Assembly (NCBI GenBank): GCA_932294295.1
Contig: OW028580.1
Coordinates: forward strand, 5,742,874 to 5,806,873
Direction of reading: 5' to 3'
Origin: Alitta virens
Taxonomy: Eukaryota; Annelida; Polychaeta; Phyllodocida; Nereididae
DNA length: 64,000 nt
A program made the position numbers and the translations under genes. Positions 1 through 11,129 of the stretch are shown here, one piece after another. A model generated the notes under the pieces. It searched no databases and had not been told where the DNA came from. It saw only the letters and a list, made by a program, of their open reading frames with translations. The stretch's first letter is position 1; each line of letters opens with the position of its first letter.

Positions 1-99
1 TTGGCCATGTAGAATAGCTAGTTTTGTATATGAATTATACACGTATGTCTAAAACTATGGCTATTTGTCATTGGCGTAATATATTACATAGATGGCGCC

Positions 100-180
100 A
101 TGTACCGTGTGTCTATGCTGAGGCAATTCGCTAACCTAACTATCTCATCATTACGTCTCTCATAGGCATAAGCTTGGTAT
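100..180 (+). repeat. SINE-2 family fragment (degenerate)
   Basis: A short stretch resembles the body of a dispersed tRNA-related repeat seen about twenty times in the window (called SINE-2 here). It carries the diagnostic words tgtctatgctgaggca and atctcatcattac in the right order. No tRNA-like head is visible, so this is a truncated, diverged copy. Confidence 0.4.
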
Positions 181-249
181 GGGTAGATACAGGTTCCTAC
201 ATCGGCATATTTATATGGCTCAGATATACCTCATATGCAATGAGACTGC

Positions 250-655
250 CAGTCAGTCAGTCAGTCAGTCAGTCAGTCAGTCAGCTAGTCAGGCAGTCAG
301 TCAGTCAGCTAGTCAGGCAGTCAGCTAGTCAGTCAGTCAGCTAGTCAGTCAGTCAGTCAGTCAGTCAGCTAGTCAGGCAGTCAGCTAGTCAGGCAGTCAG
401 CTAGTCAGGCAGTCAGCTAGTCAGTCAGTCAGCTAGTCAGTCAGTCAGTCAGTCAGTCAGCTAGTCAGGCAGTCAGGCAGTCAGCTAGTCAGTCAGTCAG
501 TCAGTCAGTCAGCTAGTCAGGCAGTCAGCTAGTCAGGCAGTCAGTCAGGCAGTCAGCTAGTCAGTCAGTCAGTCATCAGCTAGTCAACTAGTCAGTCAGG
601 CAGTCAGTCAGTCATCAGCTAGTCAACTAGTCAGTCAGGCAGTCAGTCAGTCCAT
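250..655. repeat. TCAG/CTAG microsatellite-derived tandem array
   Basis: About 400 bp of (GTCA)n is interrupted at fairly regular points by CTAG and GGCAG variants. The variants group into higher-order blocks such as gtcagctagtcaggca, repeated many times. The last 70 bp (585-655) contain a second-order duplication. No gene is seen. Confidence 0.95.
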
Positions 656-1160
656 CAGATGTTCTTACACCACCTCAACACTGGCAACATTTATTTCATA
701 ATTTATTATTTGTCCTTTTTTTCTTTTGTGTAATTATGCTTTTCTGTAATGTTTCATGTTGAAACGAGGAAATTAAACTTACATTGAATGTATTCTTTAA
801 GGAAAAGGGGAAAATCTCATGAATATTAAATGGATGTTTTGATTAAATGGTTTAAAAACCTCTTAAATGTACAAAAACTATGTCTGTGGATGAGATAAGC
901 TCCTTCTTAAGGGAATAACGCAAAATGTCAGCATTGATAAAGTCCCTAAAATATTCATCAACCTTTTAAATAAAAACGTTACTCTTTGATAAGGGAATGA
1001 TGAAAAAAAAAAAAATATTTGTATTATCTTTGTTGCATGTAACATGAGCAAAAGGCATATATATATATATACATGGCTTAAATATTTTGAATTCCTTCTG
1101 CATGGTTACACCGCAAAATACAGAGTATTCTTGATTAAAAAAAGGCGGGTCTGAAGTAGA
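656..1160. other. AT-rich intergenic DNA, no feature recognised
   Basis: The stretch holds only homopolymer A/T runs and a short (AT)n at 1058-1070. Both strands carry frequent stops and no element ends were found. Confidence 0.6.
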
Positions 1161-1164
1161 GGCA

Positions 1165-1450
1165 TGCAATGCATGTGTATGATCCACTCAGATACTGTGA
1201 GCCAATTTGACAATGTCATCCAGCATTTGTGTATGTTTTATTGGACAGCTGCTAATTATGTAGGGTGGCAGCAGTGTATAATGAACGACTCTAGTTTATG
1301 TTGTACAATGTATGCTGGTGCATGTCCGGAAAAATTATACTGGTCCAGGCCATGCAATACAGTTTTTCATCCCACAAAACTGCATGTTGGACTCCTCAGC
1401 ATACCTTATGGTTGCAATATTTTTCACGAAAATGTAAATATTTTATTGTC
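1165..1450 (+). repeat. Diverged relative of the fold-back element F
   Basis: The order of words here parallels the inverted-repeat element at 37070-37260 and 37560-37745. There is a ggcagcagtgtataatg-like motif, then tgttgtacaatgtat, then a catcccacaaaactgcatg segment followed by ttggactcctcagcat. The match is partial and diverged and only one arm is visible. Family membership is inferred from shared word order, not from an alignment. Confidence 0.45.
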
Positions 1451-1630
1451 TTGACATTGACACAATGTGGTTTTGTTACACTCAAGTTCAAAATTAAAGA
1501 GGTTTATGGACCATGCATATTTCATTTATAGTGTATATGACAAATAAAAATAAAAATAAAAATATTATTATTACAAATTTACAAATAAAGAATTCAACTG
1601 CTTGAGTACATATTTGGCCTTTACCAATTA

Positions 1631-2215
1631 AAGCTGCATTGTCACTCAATATGACAGTGACCAAATTCGGTTTTATTCATTTCATTGCTTCTAAAAAAAC
1701 GTATTGAATGCCATCAGGGCCTTGCTAGGTTCACTATATTTCTATAAGATAAACATACCCTATCATTTGATTTTTCAAGCCATAAAAAATTGCCAATTTG
1801 TTTACATTACAAGTGCTTTTATGGCCAATGAAATGAAAACGAGGCATAAACGAACATCATCAGCATCGTTGGTTCGTAATGTATTTCATTACTTTGTGCC
1901 TTCAATTTTCGTCCGATTTTCAAAATGCCAAGTTTATTACGATAAAAAATGTGTAGGTGTAACGCTTTTTGCATAAATTGAAACAATTCTGACCTCAATT
2001 TTTCACAAAATGACTGTGAAATCGCGAATCGGTGACGCTCTCCATCACGTTGCAATGAATAATTAGCTATAATGTAAGCAAAGTCGATCTAATAAATTCC
2101 AGCAATAATTTATAATTTAGTACAATTTAGACAGTTTGGGTTATCGAATTCATCAGTAAGAAGCATTTTCTTTCATTTGGATAGCTTTTTTGTTGGTACA
2201 AAACTTTACAAATTA
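1631..2215 (+). mobile_element. MITE-like element M1, copy 1 (one end lost)
   Basis: This copy starts with agctgcattgtcactcaat, the terminal inverted repeat seen at both ends of the intact copy at 47403-47945. Its body matches 33271-33730, including the stretch around tttatggccaatgaaatg. It ends near ttttttgttggtaca, and the far terminal repeat is missing. Open frames in the body appear in all copies but show no known domain. I read it as a non-autonomous DNA element, and the superfamily is not determined. Confidence 0.7.
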
Positions 2216-2344
2216 ATATTACAATATTCAGAAATGTAAGTCAATGACTTAACATAGAGAATTATGAGAATAATATTAACAATTACAATAAATGAAGAAA
2301 CTAAAGACAAAGTTAATAAAAAAGTTACACATGAGAGATAATAT

Positions 2345-2425
2345 TTGAACCTATGTTGGGGCAAGTTAAAGACCCCACCCATGGGGGTAAATGTGTATCG
2401 TGATGTGATGTGGACTCCAATTAAA
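2345..2425 (+). repeat. SINE-2 fragment
   Basis: Only the central part of the SINE-2 family is present: aaagaccccacccatggg, then aatgtgta and tgtggactcc. Head and tail are missing. Confidence 0.6.
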
Positions 2426-2706
2426 GCACAGGCGATTTTAATCACATAAAACTGCAGATAATTCATTGCTATTTTCCAAAGTAAACAGATTCATTGTTTG
2501 AGGCAATTTAAGACACTGTTATACAATACCACAGAAATATTTCAAAATATTTAATTTACATTTAAAAATAATCTTCTCACATAGGTATGCTTTACTAATG
2601 GACAAGAGTCAAATTAAACCAGAATATGATCAGTATATATCATTTAACTGTTTTCTAATCATGTAAACTCCACTGATATTTTTTATGATTAAATTCAACT
2701 GATCTC

Positions 2707-2850
2707 TACATGGCCAAATGTGCCACGTGCGTTATCCATGAGAAGGATAAACGCATGGAAAACGCATGGTATTTAGCTAATTATAATGAGGCAAAAATCA
2801 TGCGTTTATCCAAACGCATGGAAAACGCACGTGGCACAATTGGCCATGTA
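2707..2850. mobile_element. 144-bp MITE with long inverted repeats and TA target duplication
   Basis: The two ends are near-perfect inverted repeats of more than 30 bp. The left begins catggccaaatgtgccacg and the right is its complement with a single a/t change in the first 20 bases. Both ends are bordered by TA, as expected for Tc1/mariner-type target duplication. The interior carries further copies of an aaacgcatgg motif. It is too short to encode a protein and would be mobilised in trans. Confidence 0.8.
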
Positions 2851-2859
2851 CATAAAAGA

Positions 2860-3565
2860 TATTCTAATATTTAGGTCTAACATTAATTATGGATTCAGCG
2901 GTTTTGCTTTAATAACAAAAACTAAGTAAAATAAAAAAAACACTAAAAGAAAAAAGATGAATATCTAGTTCCTTCATCTCGGGCAAATCTTAAGGGTTAA
3001 TATTTCTTAGATATTAAATAACATAAGAAAAGGATGATTTTTGTAAGCTTCAAATGTTGCCATATTCTACACCCACATAATGTAGGACAAATTGGAACAG
3101 AAAAGTATGCGTTTCAATAATTCCACTGGCTTTGAGAGAAATTATCTATTAGACAAATTTAAGGCACACTTAATCCTGCCTTAAAACTCCTTCACTATTA
3201 AGACCTATTAACATTATTAAGGCTAAAGGAAAACATTGTAAATTAATATCTTTAAAATAGGAGAATTAAATTATCTGTAATCGTGCTGGCAGACTCATGT
3301 ATATTCTTCATTAATATACAATCATTATTGAATATATAATAAATAATTTATTTAATGAGATTGCGATACTTTAATTAGAAGTAAATTCTTGAAATCTTGA
3401 AAATTGATAGTAATTAAACGTATCAAACAAAATATGATATGTCCTTAATAACTAGTTATAATGAGCAATTTTGGTTAATGACTTTGTTTTGATATTGTAG
3501 TTTCGTAATATAAGTAATCGTGAGAAGTTTATCATCAACCATTATTCAATTAAGACGTTTGATCA
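2860..3565. other. AT-rich intergenic DNA, no feature recognised
   Basis: Strongly AT-biased sequence with dense stops in all frames. No repeat boundaries were recognised. Confidence 0.6.
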
Positions 3566-3702
3566 TGATAATATATATAATATATATAATATATATAATA
3601 TATATAATATATATAATATATATAATATATATAATATATATAATATATATAATATATATAATATATATAATATATATAATATATATAATATATATAATAT
3701 AA
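3566..3702. repeat. 9-bp AT tandem repeat
   Basis: About fifteen uninterrupted copies of a 9-bp unit (aatatatat). Because the period is a multiple of three, one frame stays open and would read as an isoleucine/tyrosine repeat. That is a consequence of the repeat, not a gene. Confidence 0.95.
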
Positions 3703-3704
3703 TA

Positions 3705-4112
3705 CTGAGACTTAACATATTTCATAACAAGCTGGCTGAAACCCCACCATTTAGAATACCATCCTTGAAAATAACTGAAGAGGTCGTAATACCTTGTCTG
3801 TTTTGTCCAAGTAACCTAGTCTTAAATATCGAGGTGATCTTTCTATTGGGTAGTCTTAATTGTGGTGTATAGAAACTTGCCTTAGGATCAACTCTCCAAT
3901 TAGCATCTTCTCAATTAAGGCAAGGACCTTAAATCCCCATGCTTTATTAAGAACGAGTGTTATTGACTAAAATCCTAGATATAATATATTTGTCACTATA
4001 ACCTCGCTATAACGTAATTTTGTCTATAGCCTTGTTTGTCGTAAAAGAAAAATTAAAAATGTAGCACTGCTTAAAAATAAATGATTTGGTCATGCCATCT
4101 CATCATTATATC
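3705..4112. other. Intergenic DNA with a pogo-like terminal motif
   Basis: No gene is seen. At 3998-4045 the words ataacctcgctataacg and tgtctatag resemble the ends of pogo/Tigger-type elements, which characteristically carry an acctcgctataacgaa-like terminus. The opposite end was not found. Confidence 0.35.
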
Positions 4113-4119
4113 TTTACTC

Positions 4120-4163
<44 letters not shown>

Positions 4164-4166
4164 TCA
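4113..4166. repeat. (TTTC)n microsatellite
   Basis: About thirteen perfect copies of the tetranucleotide ctttctttcttt. Confidence 0.95.
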
Positions 4167-4469
4167 GACTAACATATCATTCCGTATTGTACCATGCAAA
4201 TAATATCTTTCAAAGGAATGACCTTTTCGAAAATCGAAAATTTGCTTACATTTTTATGTCACAAACAAATAAACCTCATTAATCTTCTCTGTGAGCAGAA
4301 ATGACAAGTGGTTTTCTCGCTCTGTTTGGTCATTATTATTTGAGCTTTGTGTTTTTAAGCGGGAGAGGAAGTGATTTATCGCAATGAGCATTAAAATCCT
4401 AATGGCTGGCGGTAGGGATTTCCAATTGGCAGATCTGTAAGATTGAAATTCTGATTCATGACTGCTGAC

Positions 4470-4605
4470 ATGGTGAGTGGTCCAGTGTGCAAGGTCCTAC
4501 CTATAGCTCCACTGAAGTTCCCATATTCGAACCCTAGGTTGTTATGGACACTCTTGATGAGGTATATCTCAGCTGGATGTCGGTCGCATACAGCGGCATA
4601 AAAAC
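4470..4605 (+). repeat. SINE-2 head fragment
   Basis: The segment contains a B-box-like tattcgaaccctagg, followed by cagctggatgtcggtcgcat, which matches the head-to-body transition of the SINE-2 family. The distal body is absent here. A body-only copy lies 0.7 kb downstream. Confidence 0.5.
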
Positions 4606-4609
4606 TTGT

Positions 4610-5265
4610 ACCAGCAGCTACTGCTACCTATTTTGTTATTGCCTCAATTAACAGTGCTTGCATGCAGCTGCAATCATACACATGCACGTAATAATGGTCC
4701 TAAATTATCTTTATTAATATATTCTCTTGTTTTCTCAAGAATTATAGATAATATGGATCTAAATATAGCACATGCACATTTATCACACCTTTGGGTGATT
4801 TTCGCCTCGGATTTGCAAAACAAGCATTAGATTATGTCACTGATCATACAGATGTGTTACAGACACCTTTCTTGACCTTTGCCGCCAAAAATAGGGCAAA
4901 TAGATAAATCTTTAATAAGAAGGTAGGGCATTTAAACCTTTGAAGGAGGATTCTGTGCAAATATTATATTTTCTGTGGCTTCAGAGGTGTAGTAACTAGG
5001 AAATCTCAAATTTGTAAACTTTCTGCAGCTAGAGACACCATGCAAGCAGACAGAAATTTGACTTCTGTGATGTGTGTCACTCAGAACAAGCCCTGCAGCA
5101 TAAACCATCTCTATAATTCAAATACTGATATTGTCTGACATTATAAGATCAAAAATATCACAATGGACAATTGCTTATACCCCTAACTAAATGTGGCAAA
5201 ACTTTAAAAGACTTCATAAGCATTTGAGTAACTTAGAGCTATCCCGAAAGAGGAGATGCCTGGTG
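4610..5265. other. Intergenic DNA, no feature recognised
   Basis: Only short frames without family resemblance are present. No repeats or element ends were identified. Confidence 0.5.
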
Positions 5266-5269
5266 CAAG

Positions 5270-5437
5270 TGTTTAGGCCGCACCCTGTATGAGATGTTAA
5301 ATTGGTAGCGCCTCATATTTGGTGTCTATGCTGAGGCTTAATGTGCAACATAGTGTGGACTCCAAGCCTTATCATCTCATCATAACATCTGCTTCTGGCA
5401 ACTGGTGATATGAGCAAACTAAACTTCAGACCAGTGG
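5270..5437 (+). repeat. SINE-2 copy, body only
   Basis: The family words appear in order: atgagatgttaaattgg, tgtctatgctgaggc, tgtggactccaagcctta, tcatctcatcat, then ggcaactgg and a final actaaacttcag. The central kaccccaccca segment is deleted. Confidence 0.75.
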
Positions 5438-5519
5438 AATTAATATAATACAATATGACAATGTGGTCGATCTAGCTGTCTGTCTATTTGTCCTGTTAGA
5501 AACGATTGTGCCTTAAAAG

Positions 5520-5645
5520 TATATAGATAGATATAGATAGATATAGGCAGATAGATAGATAGATAGATCGACAGATAGATAGATAGATAGATGGATAAAT
5601 AGATGGATATATGGATAGACAGATAGATGGATACATAGATAGATG
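5520..5645. repeat. (GATA)n microsatellite
   Basis: A degenerate gatagatagata tract adjoins the SINE-3 fragment that follows and may be derived from its tail. Confidence 0.9.
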
Positions 5646-5745
5646 GAAATGAAAAGTGCAGCCCTCTAAGGCAAGCTCTTGCCGCTATCGAGGGTTGCTT
5701 GATGAGGTGAGAGAGGGGAAGTCCACCCATGTTTCACAACGTCAT
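5640..5745 (-). repeat. SINE-3 family copy with (TATC)n tail
   Basis: The words agtgcagccctct, ttgccgctatcgagggttg and gatgaggtgagag recur at 19590-19672, also beside a GATA tract. A shared unique body next to the same simple repeat suggests a retroposon with a tetranucleotide tail, read on the minus strand. Only two copies were seen and the head is unknown. Confidence 0.55.
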
Positions 5746-5804
5746 AGCAGCCTTCCTGTGGAGTTTTACTTTTAGACTTCTTGGGACAACTTAATGGACA
5801 AGTT

Positions 5805-6002
5805 ATATATATATATTTAATTTTATTGACCGCTGAGCATCAAAAAGATACTTGTGTCATAAAAAAAAAATACAAGGATAAAAAAAAATATATACATATA
5901 TACAATGATAAGTAAAACATGTTTTATATCCTACTTTATTTTTATTTTTTATGACACACGTATCTGCACTGATATTGCGTTGTCAATAAAAGAATATATA
6001 TA
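5805..6002. mobile_element. Two LINE 3' ends in inverted orientation
   Basis: From 5812 to about 5915 the sequence matches the 3' end of the reverse-transcriptase LINE at 57040-57150, including ttttattgacc, agcatcaaa, tgtgtcataaaa and acaaggataaa. From about 5918 to 5998 the same segment recurs in the opposite direction (the complement of tttattgaca and gtgtcataaaaaataaaa). Both outer ends carry (TA)n, the apparent tail of this family. The two pieces come from the same part of the element, so simple twin-priming 5' inversion does not explain them. Confidence 0.7.
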
Positions 6003-6404
6003 TATAACACATTATTTCCAAAAAAAAAAGAAGGAAAATGTCCAAGCAGAGCTTAGATATAGGGACACCTTTCTTTTTTTAGAACTTACTCAGTGTCCAC
6101 ATGTCCACCGTTTAATATCATTTTCTCCTATAATAATCAAATATATGTCTCCAACGCGGCTGTATATTTTCTCAGGGGGAGCAAACCTATTGTATCTTGC
6201 TTATTCAGCATTTTTTGTGTCACCTGAGACACCAAAGGGCTGCCAAGGAAACCTCCAATTGTTTATTACAACAACGACCCCTGTAGCCCGGTGCCTGATG
6301 TTAGACCTAAGTGCAGATCGAGTTTTGCGCAGACAAAAAGATGCGGATGTCTATATTCTGTCACCAGTGTGTGCTGTTGCCAAGTTTCTTATATGATGTA
6401 TAAT

Positions 6405-6545
6405 AATACATTAAAACCTCGCTAGTAGGACATATTTGGTTTTAAAAAAAGTCGTAATTGTGAGGGGTTGTTATTATGATGTTGATTTATTGAGGTGGTC
6501 TTATTAGTGAGGTCTTAATTAGGAAGTGGTTTTAATCTGTATATG
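6405..6545. repeat. Pogo-like repeat with gtggtctta motifs
   Basis: It begins ttaaaacctcgctag and continues with ggtggtcttattagtgagg and ggtcttaatta words. These belong to the dispersed ttaagaccacct family found throughout the window. It resembles a short pogo/Tigger-derived repeat, but clear terminal repeats were not resolved. Confidence 0.45.
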
Positions 6546-7089
6546 GTCGTTTTTGTGAGAGGTGCATTCCAATATATAGTGGGAGTACTGCAAGGCGCAA
6601 ATTTAGTGGTCTTAATATTACTATATGTGTTCACTCATTATATAACAATGCTGAATCGTTATACTATTAATGGAAAATCTATTTTAAAATCAGAAAGAAA
6701 ACAAACAAACTTTAGGGAGCAGTTAATACCACAAGACAAAAGAACAAAATGTGAATGATAAATTTAAGACTGTAGAGGCAGAGCCATCAATCACAATTCT
6801 AATTTATTTATTTATTTATTAAAATATATTCAAACAGGTTCAAATTTTCAGCAAAAGCTGTTTTGCTAATATTTCCTGTGAGTACTTTGATACAAAAAAA
6901 AAACATAAATTAAAACACAAATTATAGAACAAAATGAAAATATGCTAAGTTAAAAGAATACATCATATTTGAATAAATTATAAAATACCCTAACTAAAGA
7001 AAGCTGTATTTATGTACAAGCAAAACGGAGACAGACAATCTGAGACTGTAAGACAGACAGAAAGCTAGACAGCTGGACAGACAAGGCGG

Positions 7090-7740
7090 ACAAACAGACC
7101 ACAAGACAGACATACCACGAGACAGGCAGGCAGACCACAGGCAGACAAACAGACAGACCAAAAGACAGACAGACAGACCACAAGATAGACAGACCACAAG
7201 ACAGGCAGACAGACCACGAGACAGGCAGACAGACCACGAGACAGGCAGACAGACCACGTGACAGGCAGACAGACCACGAGACAGGCAGACAGACCACGAG
7301 ACAGGCAGACAGACCACAAGACAGGCAGACAGACCATGAGACAGGCAAACAAACAGACAGACCACAAGACAGGCAGACAGACCACAAGACAGGCAGACAG
7401 ACCACAAGACAGGCAGACAGACCACGAGACAGGCAGACAGACCATGAGACAGGCTGACAGACCACAAGACAGGCAGACAGACCACAAGACAGGCAGACAG
7501 ACCACGAGACAGGCAGACAGACCACAAGACAGGCAGACAGACCACAAGACAGGCAGACAGACCACGAGACAGGCAGACAGACCACGAGACAGGCAGACAG
7601 ACCACAAGACAGGCAGACAGACCACAAGACAGGCAGACAGACCACAAGACAGGCAGACAGACCATGAGACAGGCAAACAAACAGACAGACCACAAGACAG
7701 GCAGACAGACCACAAGACATACAGACCACAAGACAGACAA
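7090..7740. repeat. 20-bp minisatellite, about 30 units
   Basis: The unit gacaggcagacagaccacra repeats almost without interruption. A variant block carrying aaacaaacagacag occurs twice (around 7345 and 7675). The unit contains no stop in several frames on either strand. Since 20 is not a multiple of three, each open frame cycles through the same 20-residue peptide period. The long frames here are therefore expected from the repeat and are not genes. Confidence 0.97.
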
Positions 7741-7744
7741 AATA

Positions 7745-8570
7745 AACAGCTGCATCACTTAAAATTCCCTTTTAGCGATTTATCTTGTCACTCTCCAAGC
7801 AAGCAAAGCTGATTACCCATGATGCTTTCGGTGCCTTTGGGTTGCTTAGAGGGACTACACATAAAATACACATAAATGCTGTTATGTGCTTCTCAGTAAT
7901 GGAACTCTGTGATTTCTCCGGCTTCTATTATCTTTATGATCATCGCTTTGGTTTGTGTTTTTCCATTGCGGTTATTTTGCGGGGTGTTTTATCATGAAGG
8001 TCTTTCTTTTATGATACCCTAGTCCATCATTTCCATCACACTTTCATTAATAAAACCAGAGTGGGGTGAAGAGGGGTGAGGAGGTTGTACTGGTAGGGCA
8101 ATACTGAGTCAGAGTTATAAATGATTATTAATGTTTCTGTCCTTGTGCCCTCTGAAAAATTATTGTCTGCTGGCAGAAAATAATTGTCTGAAATTTAAAC
8201 AATACCTTGTTAATTTTATACAATTGTTTAACTTTTTTGTACAATTGAGATCGTATGAAATTTAGACAAATAATTAGTTAAAAGTATTAAATCAACTGTT
8301 AATTTTGTTAGCAATTATATGTTTGCAGATCATCAAATTCAATGTACAATCTTAGCAAATTTAAACATTGATATTGTACAATTAATTATATGACACATTG
8401 TCTAATATTTGACAATTGATTTGTTAAATATTAATGCAATTAAACCTTTGTTCTTATTTATGTTAACCAAGGAATTTGTTGCACTTTTGCAAAATATATC
8501 GTCTGTTCAGTGACATTTTATTGTGTATTATGAACAATTGGATTGTGAAACCATTTGATTCTACGGTTTA
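7745..8570. other. Intergenic DNA, no feature recognised
   Basis: Mostly AT-rich with dense stops. At 8085-8150 there is a weak match to the degenerate repeat unit described at 8575-9055. Confidence 0.5.
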
Positions 8571-8574
8571 TATT

Positions 8575-9055
8575 TTCAAATGTCTATCAACTCCCAATTG
8601 ATTTTCAGATTTGTACACGTATATTCGTCCTTAAAGCCATTAAGTACAAGTATTTTATCTTTCCTTAAGGACAGTACGGAGATATTAATGTGGCCGTCTA
8701 TGAGCCTGGCTGGAGAAACTAGCAGACGATTGTAATAAACACAAAAGGGCCCAGTTTGTAACATTTTTATGGTGCAAATATATCAGCCTTTAAAGCCATG
8801 AAGTAAAGGTATTTTGTCTTTCTGGTAAGGCTGTTCAGGGTTATTGATAATTGCTAATGTGTTTATGTGTCAGTAGAAGAATGGTTAAACACAATGGATC
8901 CCAATTTTTAACAATTTTGCTGTGCAAATATATTGGTTTTTGAAATTTAAGAAATAGAGGTATTTTTTCTTTCTAGTAGGGCAATACAGTTTTGATATGA
9001 CGTTTAAATAGCATAAGAATGTGTTAGAATGTAATTTAGACCCATTTAGTCAAAA
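8575..9055. repeat. Degenerate tandem repeat, period about 155 bp
   Basis: Three diverged units align on a shared word: aagtattttatctttcc near 8647, aggtattttgtctttct near 8805 and aggtattttttctttct near 8957. Flanking words such as gtgcaaatatat and the ggcaatac-like segment recur in the same order. Extensive divergence suggests age. Confidence 0.6.
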
Positions 9056-9588
9056 TTCACCTTGATAATTTTTTTATACACATATTGGTGTTAATGGTGA
9101 TGGTCTTAAGAGCTAGATAGATAGATACTTTATTTTGACGGACATAGATAGATATATGTATAGATAGACTTTTTTCCTTAATTCATCATATATGTATTAA
9201 ATACTTACATCTAAGATCCACATTTAACTTATGCAGGTAGTTCTACCTACCGTTTCCTTCATAATTTTTTTTAATCTAAAGTCTGACTTATTTATACTTT
9301 ATTTTACTTCAAGTGGCAAATAATTCCATGCACTTCCTATTTTATAATTGATAGTACAAAGGTACATAACTGTATAGAGAACTGGAATTATAATAAAGTA
9401 AAACCACCATAGCCGCAATGTTTTGTACTCTTTGCAATTTTTTAATGTCGCACTCAGATAATCTAAATAGAGGATTGGCATAATCCAGGTGGGAGATCAC
9501 CGTACCCAATAACACAGTATATTATTTATAGTATGATAATTGTGCCACCTTGCAGTTTTGCACTTCAGTGTGATGTGATATTTGGAGC

Positions 9589-10370
9589 TATATATATTGC
9601 AATATCTCGCATGTTATTCACACGTGTCAATGTGACACAACGCACACGCACCAAGCGTGTATGTGTAAAAACGCACACGTGCGAATGTGCAATTGCTCGC
9701 AAGCTTACTTAATTTATCAGTGAGCAAGTGGCTACGATTGCTAGCATCTGTAGCTAAGCTGTCACTAGCAGTTACACGCTTTCCTAAAATTTAATTCATA
9801 AATGATATGAGTTATAAATGATAAATCAGAGAACACAAGAGAAATGTTGAACTTTATGAACTTTTATTAAATATATTTTGTCGGCTGACTCTTTATATAG
9901 ATAAACTGAGTTAAATGAACGAACTATGTTATGCAGATGAGATGAAGCAATAGATTGGGCTTTCGTCAATGTGAACTTGACAATATTCTTCCTAAGTCTG
10001 ACTTAAAATAAACATGAAAATCTGTTCATTGTCGTTCATAAATTATTTTACAAAATACTGTCAACATTTTGATTATTGGATTAGCTTAAAGTGAATGTGA
10101 AAGAAATAGCACCCGTGAATGCGCTACATATGACATAATGATGAGTACATATTGAAAGTCATATATTGCATGTACACACGTCACTAGGAGAAGCACATGC
10201 ACGAGTGCAAGATATAGCGTATACATACGTGCTTGTTTTGGCATATACACGAGTGTGCTAGTACTGCCACATACACATGTGTTTGTAAACTCATATACAC
10301 GAGTGGTGTGCGAGAATTTGTACAAAGTCACGTCCACGCGTGAATGAAATATCTCGCAATATATATATAT
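9589..10370. mobile_element. 0.78-kb inverted-repeat element rich in ACGTG words
   Basis: The left end (tatatatattgcaatatctc, then ttattcacacgtgt) is mirrored at the right end by tgaatgaaatatctcgcaat before (AT)n. This makes an imperfect inverted repeat of about 45 bp. Both terminal zones are filled with cacgtg, acacgt and cacgag words, several in each, while the middle is plain AT-rich DNA. No coding capacity is seen. Non-autonomous transposon is the best reading. Confidence 0.6.
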
Positions 10371-10408
10371 GGATATTTGAGGTTGATGTTCTTGTCGAGA
10401 TGAGCCTT

Positions 10409-10466
10409 AAGTCATGATCACTCACACACAGAGTCTTAAGTCATGATCACTCACACACAGAGTCGA
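10409..10466. repeat. 29-bp direct tandem duplication
   Basis: Two consecutive perfect copies of a 29-bp unit that contains ttaagtcatgatcactcaca. Confidence 0.9.
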
Positions 10467-10542
10467 GGTGACACTTTTGTCCAATTGTTTTCTAAAACCG
10501 AATAGTATATTTTTTAGGGCTGCGGTGTGGCAAACAAACACA

Positions 10543-10645
10543 ATAATTATGATTATATAATAATTATGATTATTTAATAATTATGATATTATAATAATTA
10601 GGATTATATAATAACTATGAATATATAATAATTATGATCATATTC
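10543..10645. repeat. AT-rich tandem repeat (taataattatgattat-like)
   Basis: About five imperfect copies of a 17-20-bp AT-rich unit containing aataattatgat. Confidence 0.85.
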
Positions 10646-11129
10646 TAATAAGCATGATACAATACGACACAAACAATAGAGGTCCTAGTCTTTTAATTAC
10701 AGACTGCATACGCCATTGTTACAGTAGGATGCAAACATAATTAATAGGCATGTCAGTTAGCATGCCAGGATCCTGTTTCAGTCAGTAGTGCTAGATATCT
10801 GAGCAGGGCATTTTTGCCAGCAGATATTATGAGCTATTATGGCAAATCATTAAATTGTGGATCACGGAATTAGGCCAAACATGCAGTATATTGACATGGT
10901 CATAAAAGCAGTCCAAATGTGGATGAGGGTAATTACGTTATAATCTTCTGAGGATCATAGGCAATTTGTACTTCAATGGAGACAATTTGTATCATTGTTT
11001 TTATAACAAATTATTTTGAATTGTATATAATATGAATATTTGGTACGAGAATTATTCTTGATGTGAAACTTGTGTAAACAATACTACATATTCTTGGCTC
11101 TTTATATATATATATTTTATTTTTCATAC

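Noticed and set aside
5905..6396. 163-codon frame as a gene
   Set aside because: Its first part runs through an inverted LINE 3' end and poly-A stretches. The remainder shows no domain or conserved pattern.
6994..7758. Long minus-strand frames of 216-254 codons as a cysteine-rich repeat protein gene
   Set aside because: They are produced by a 20-bp minisatellite open in several frames on both strands. No start context or non-repeat domain exists.
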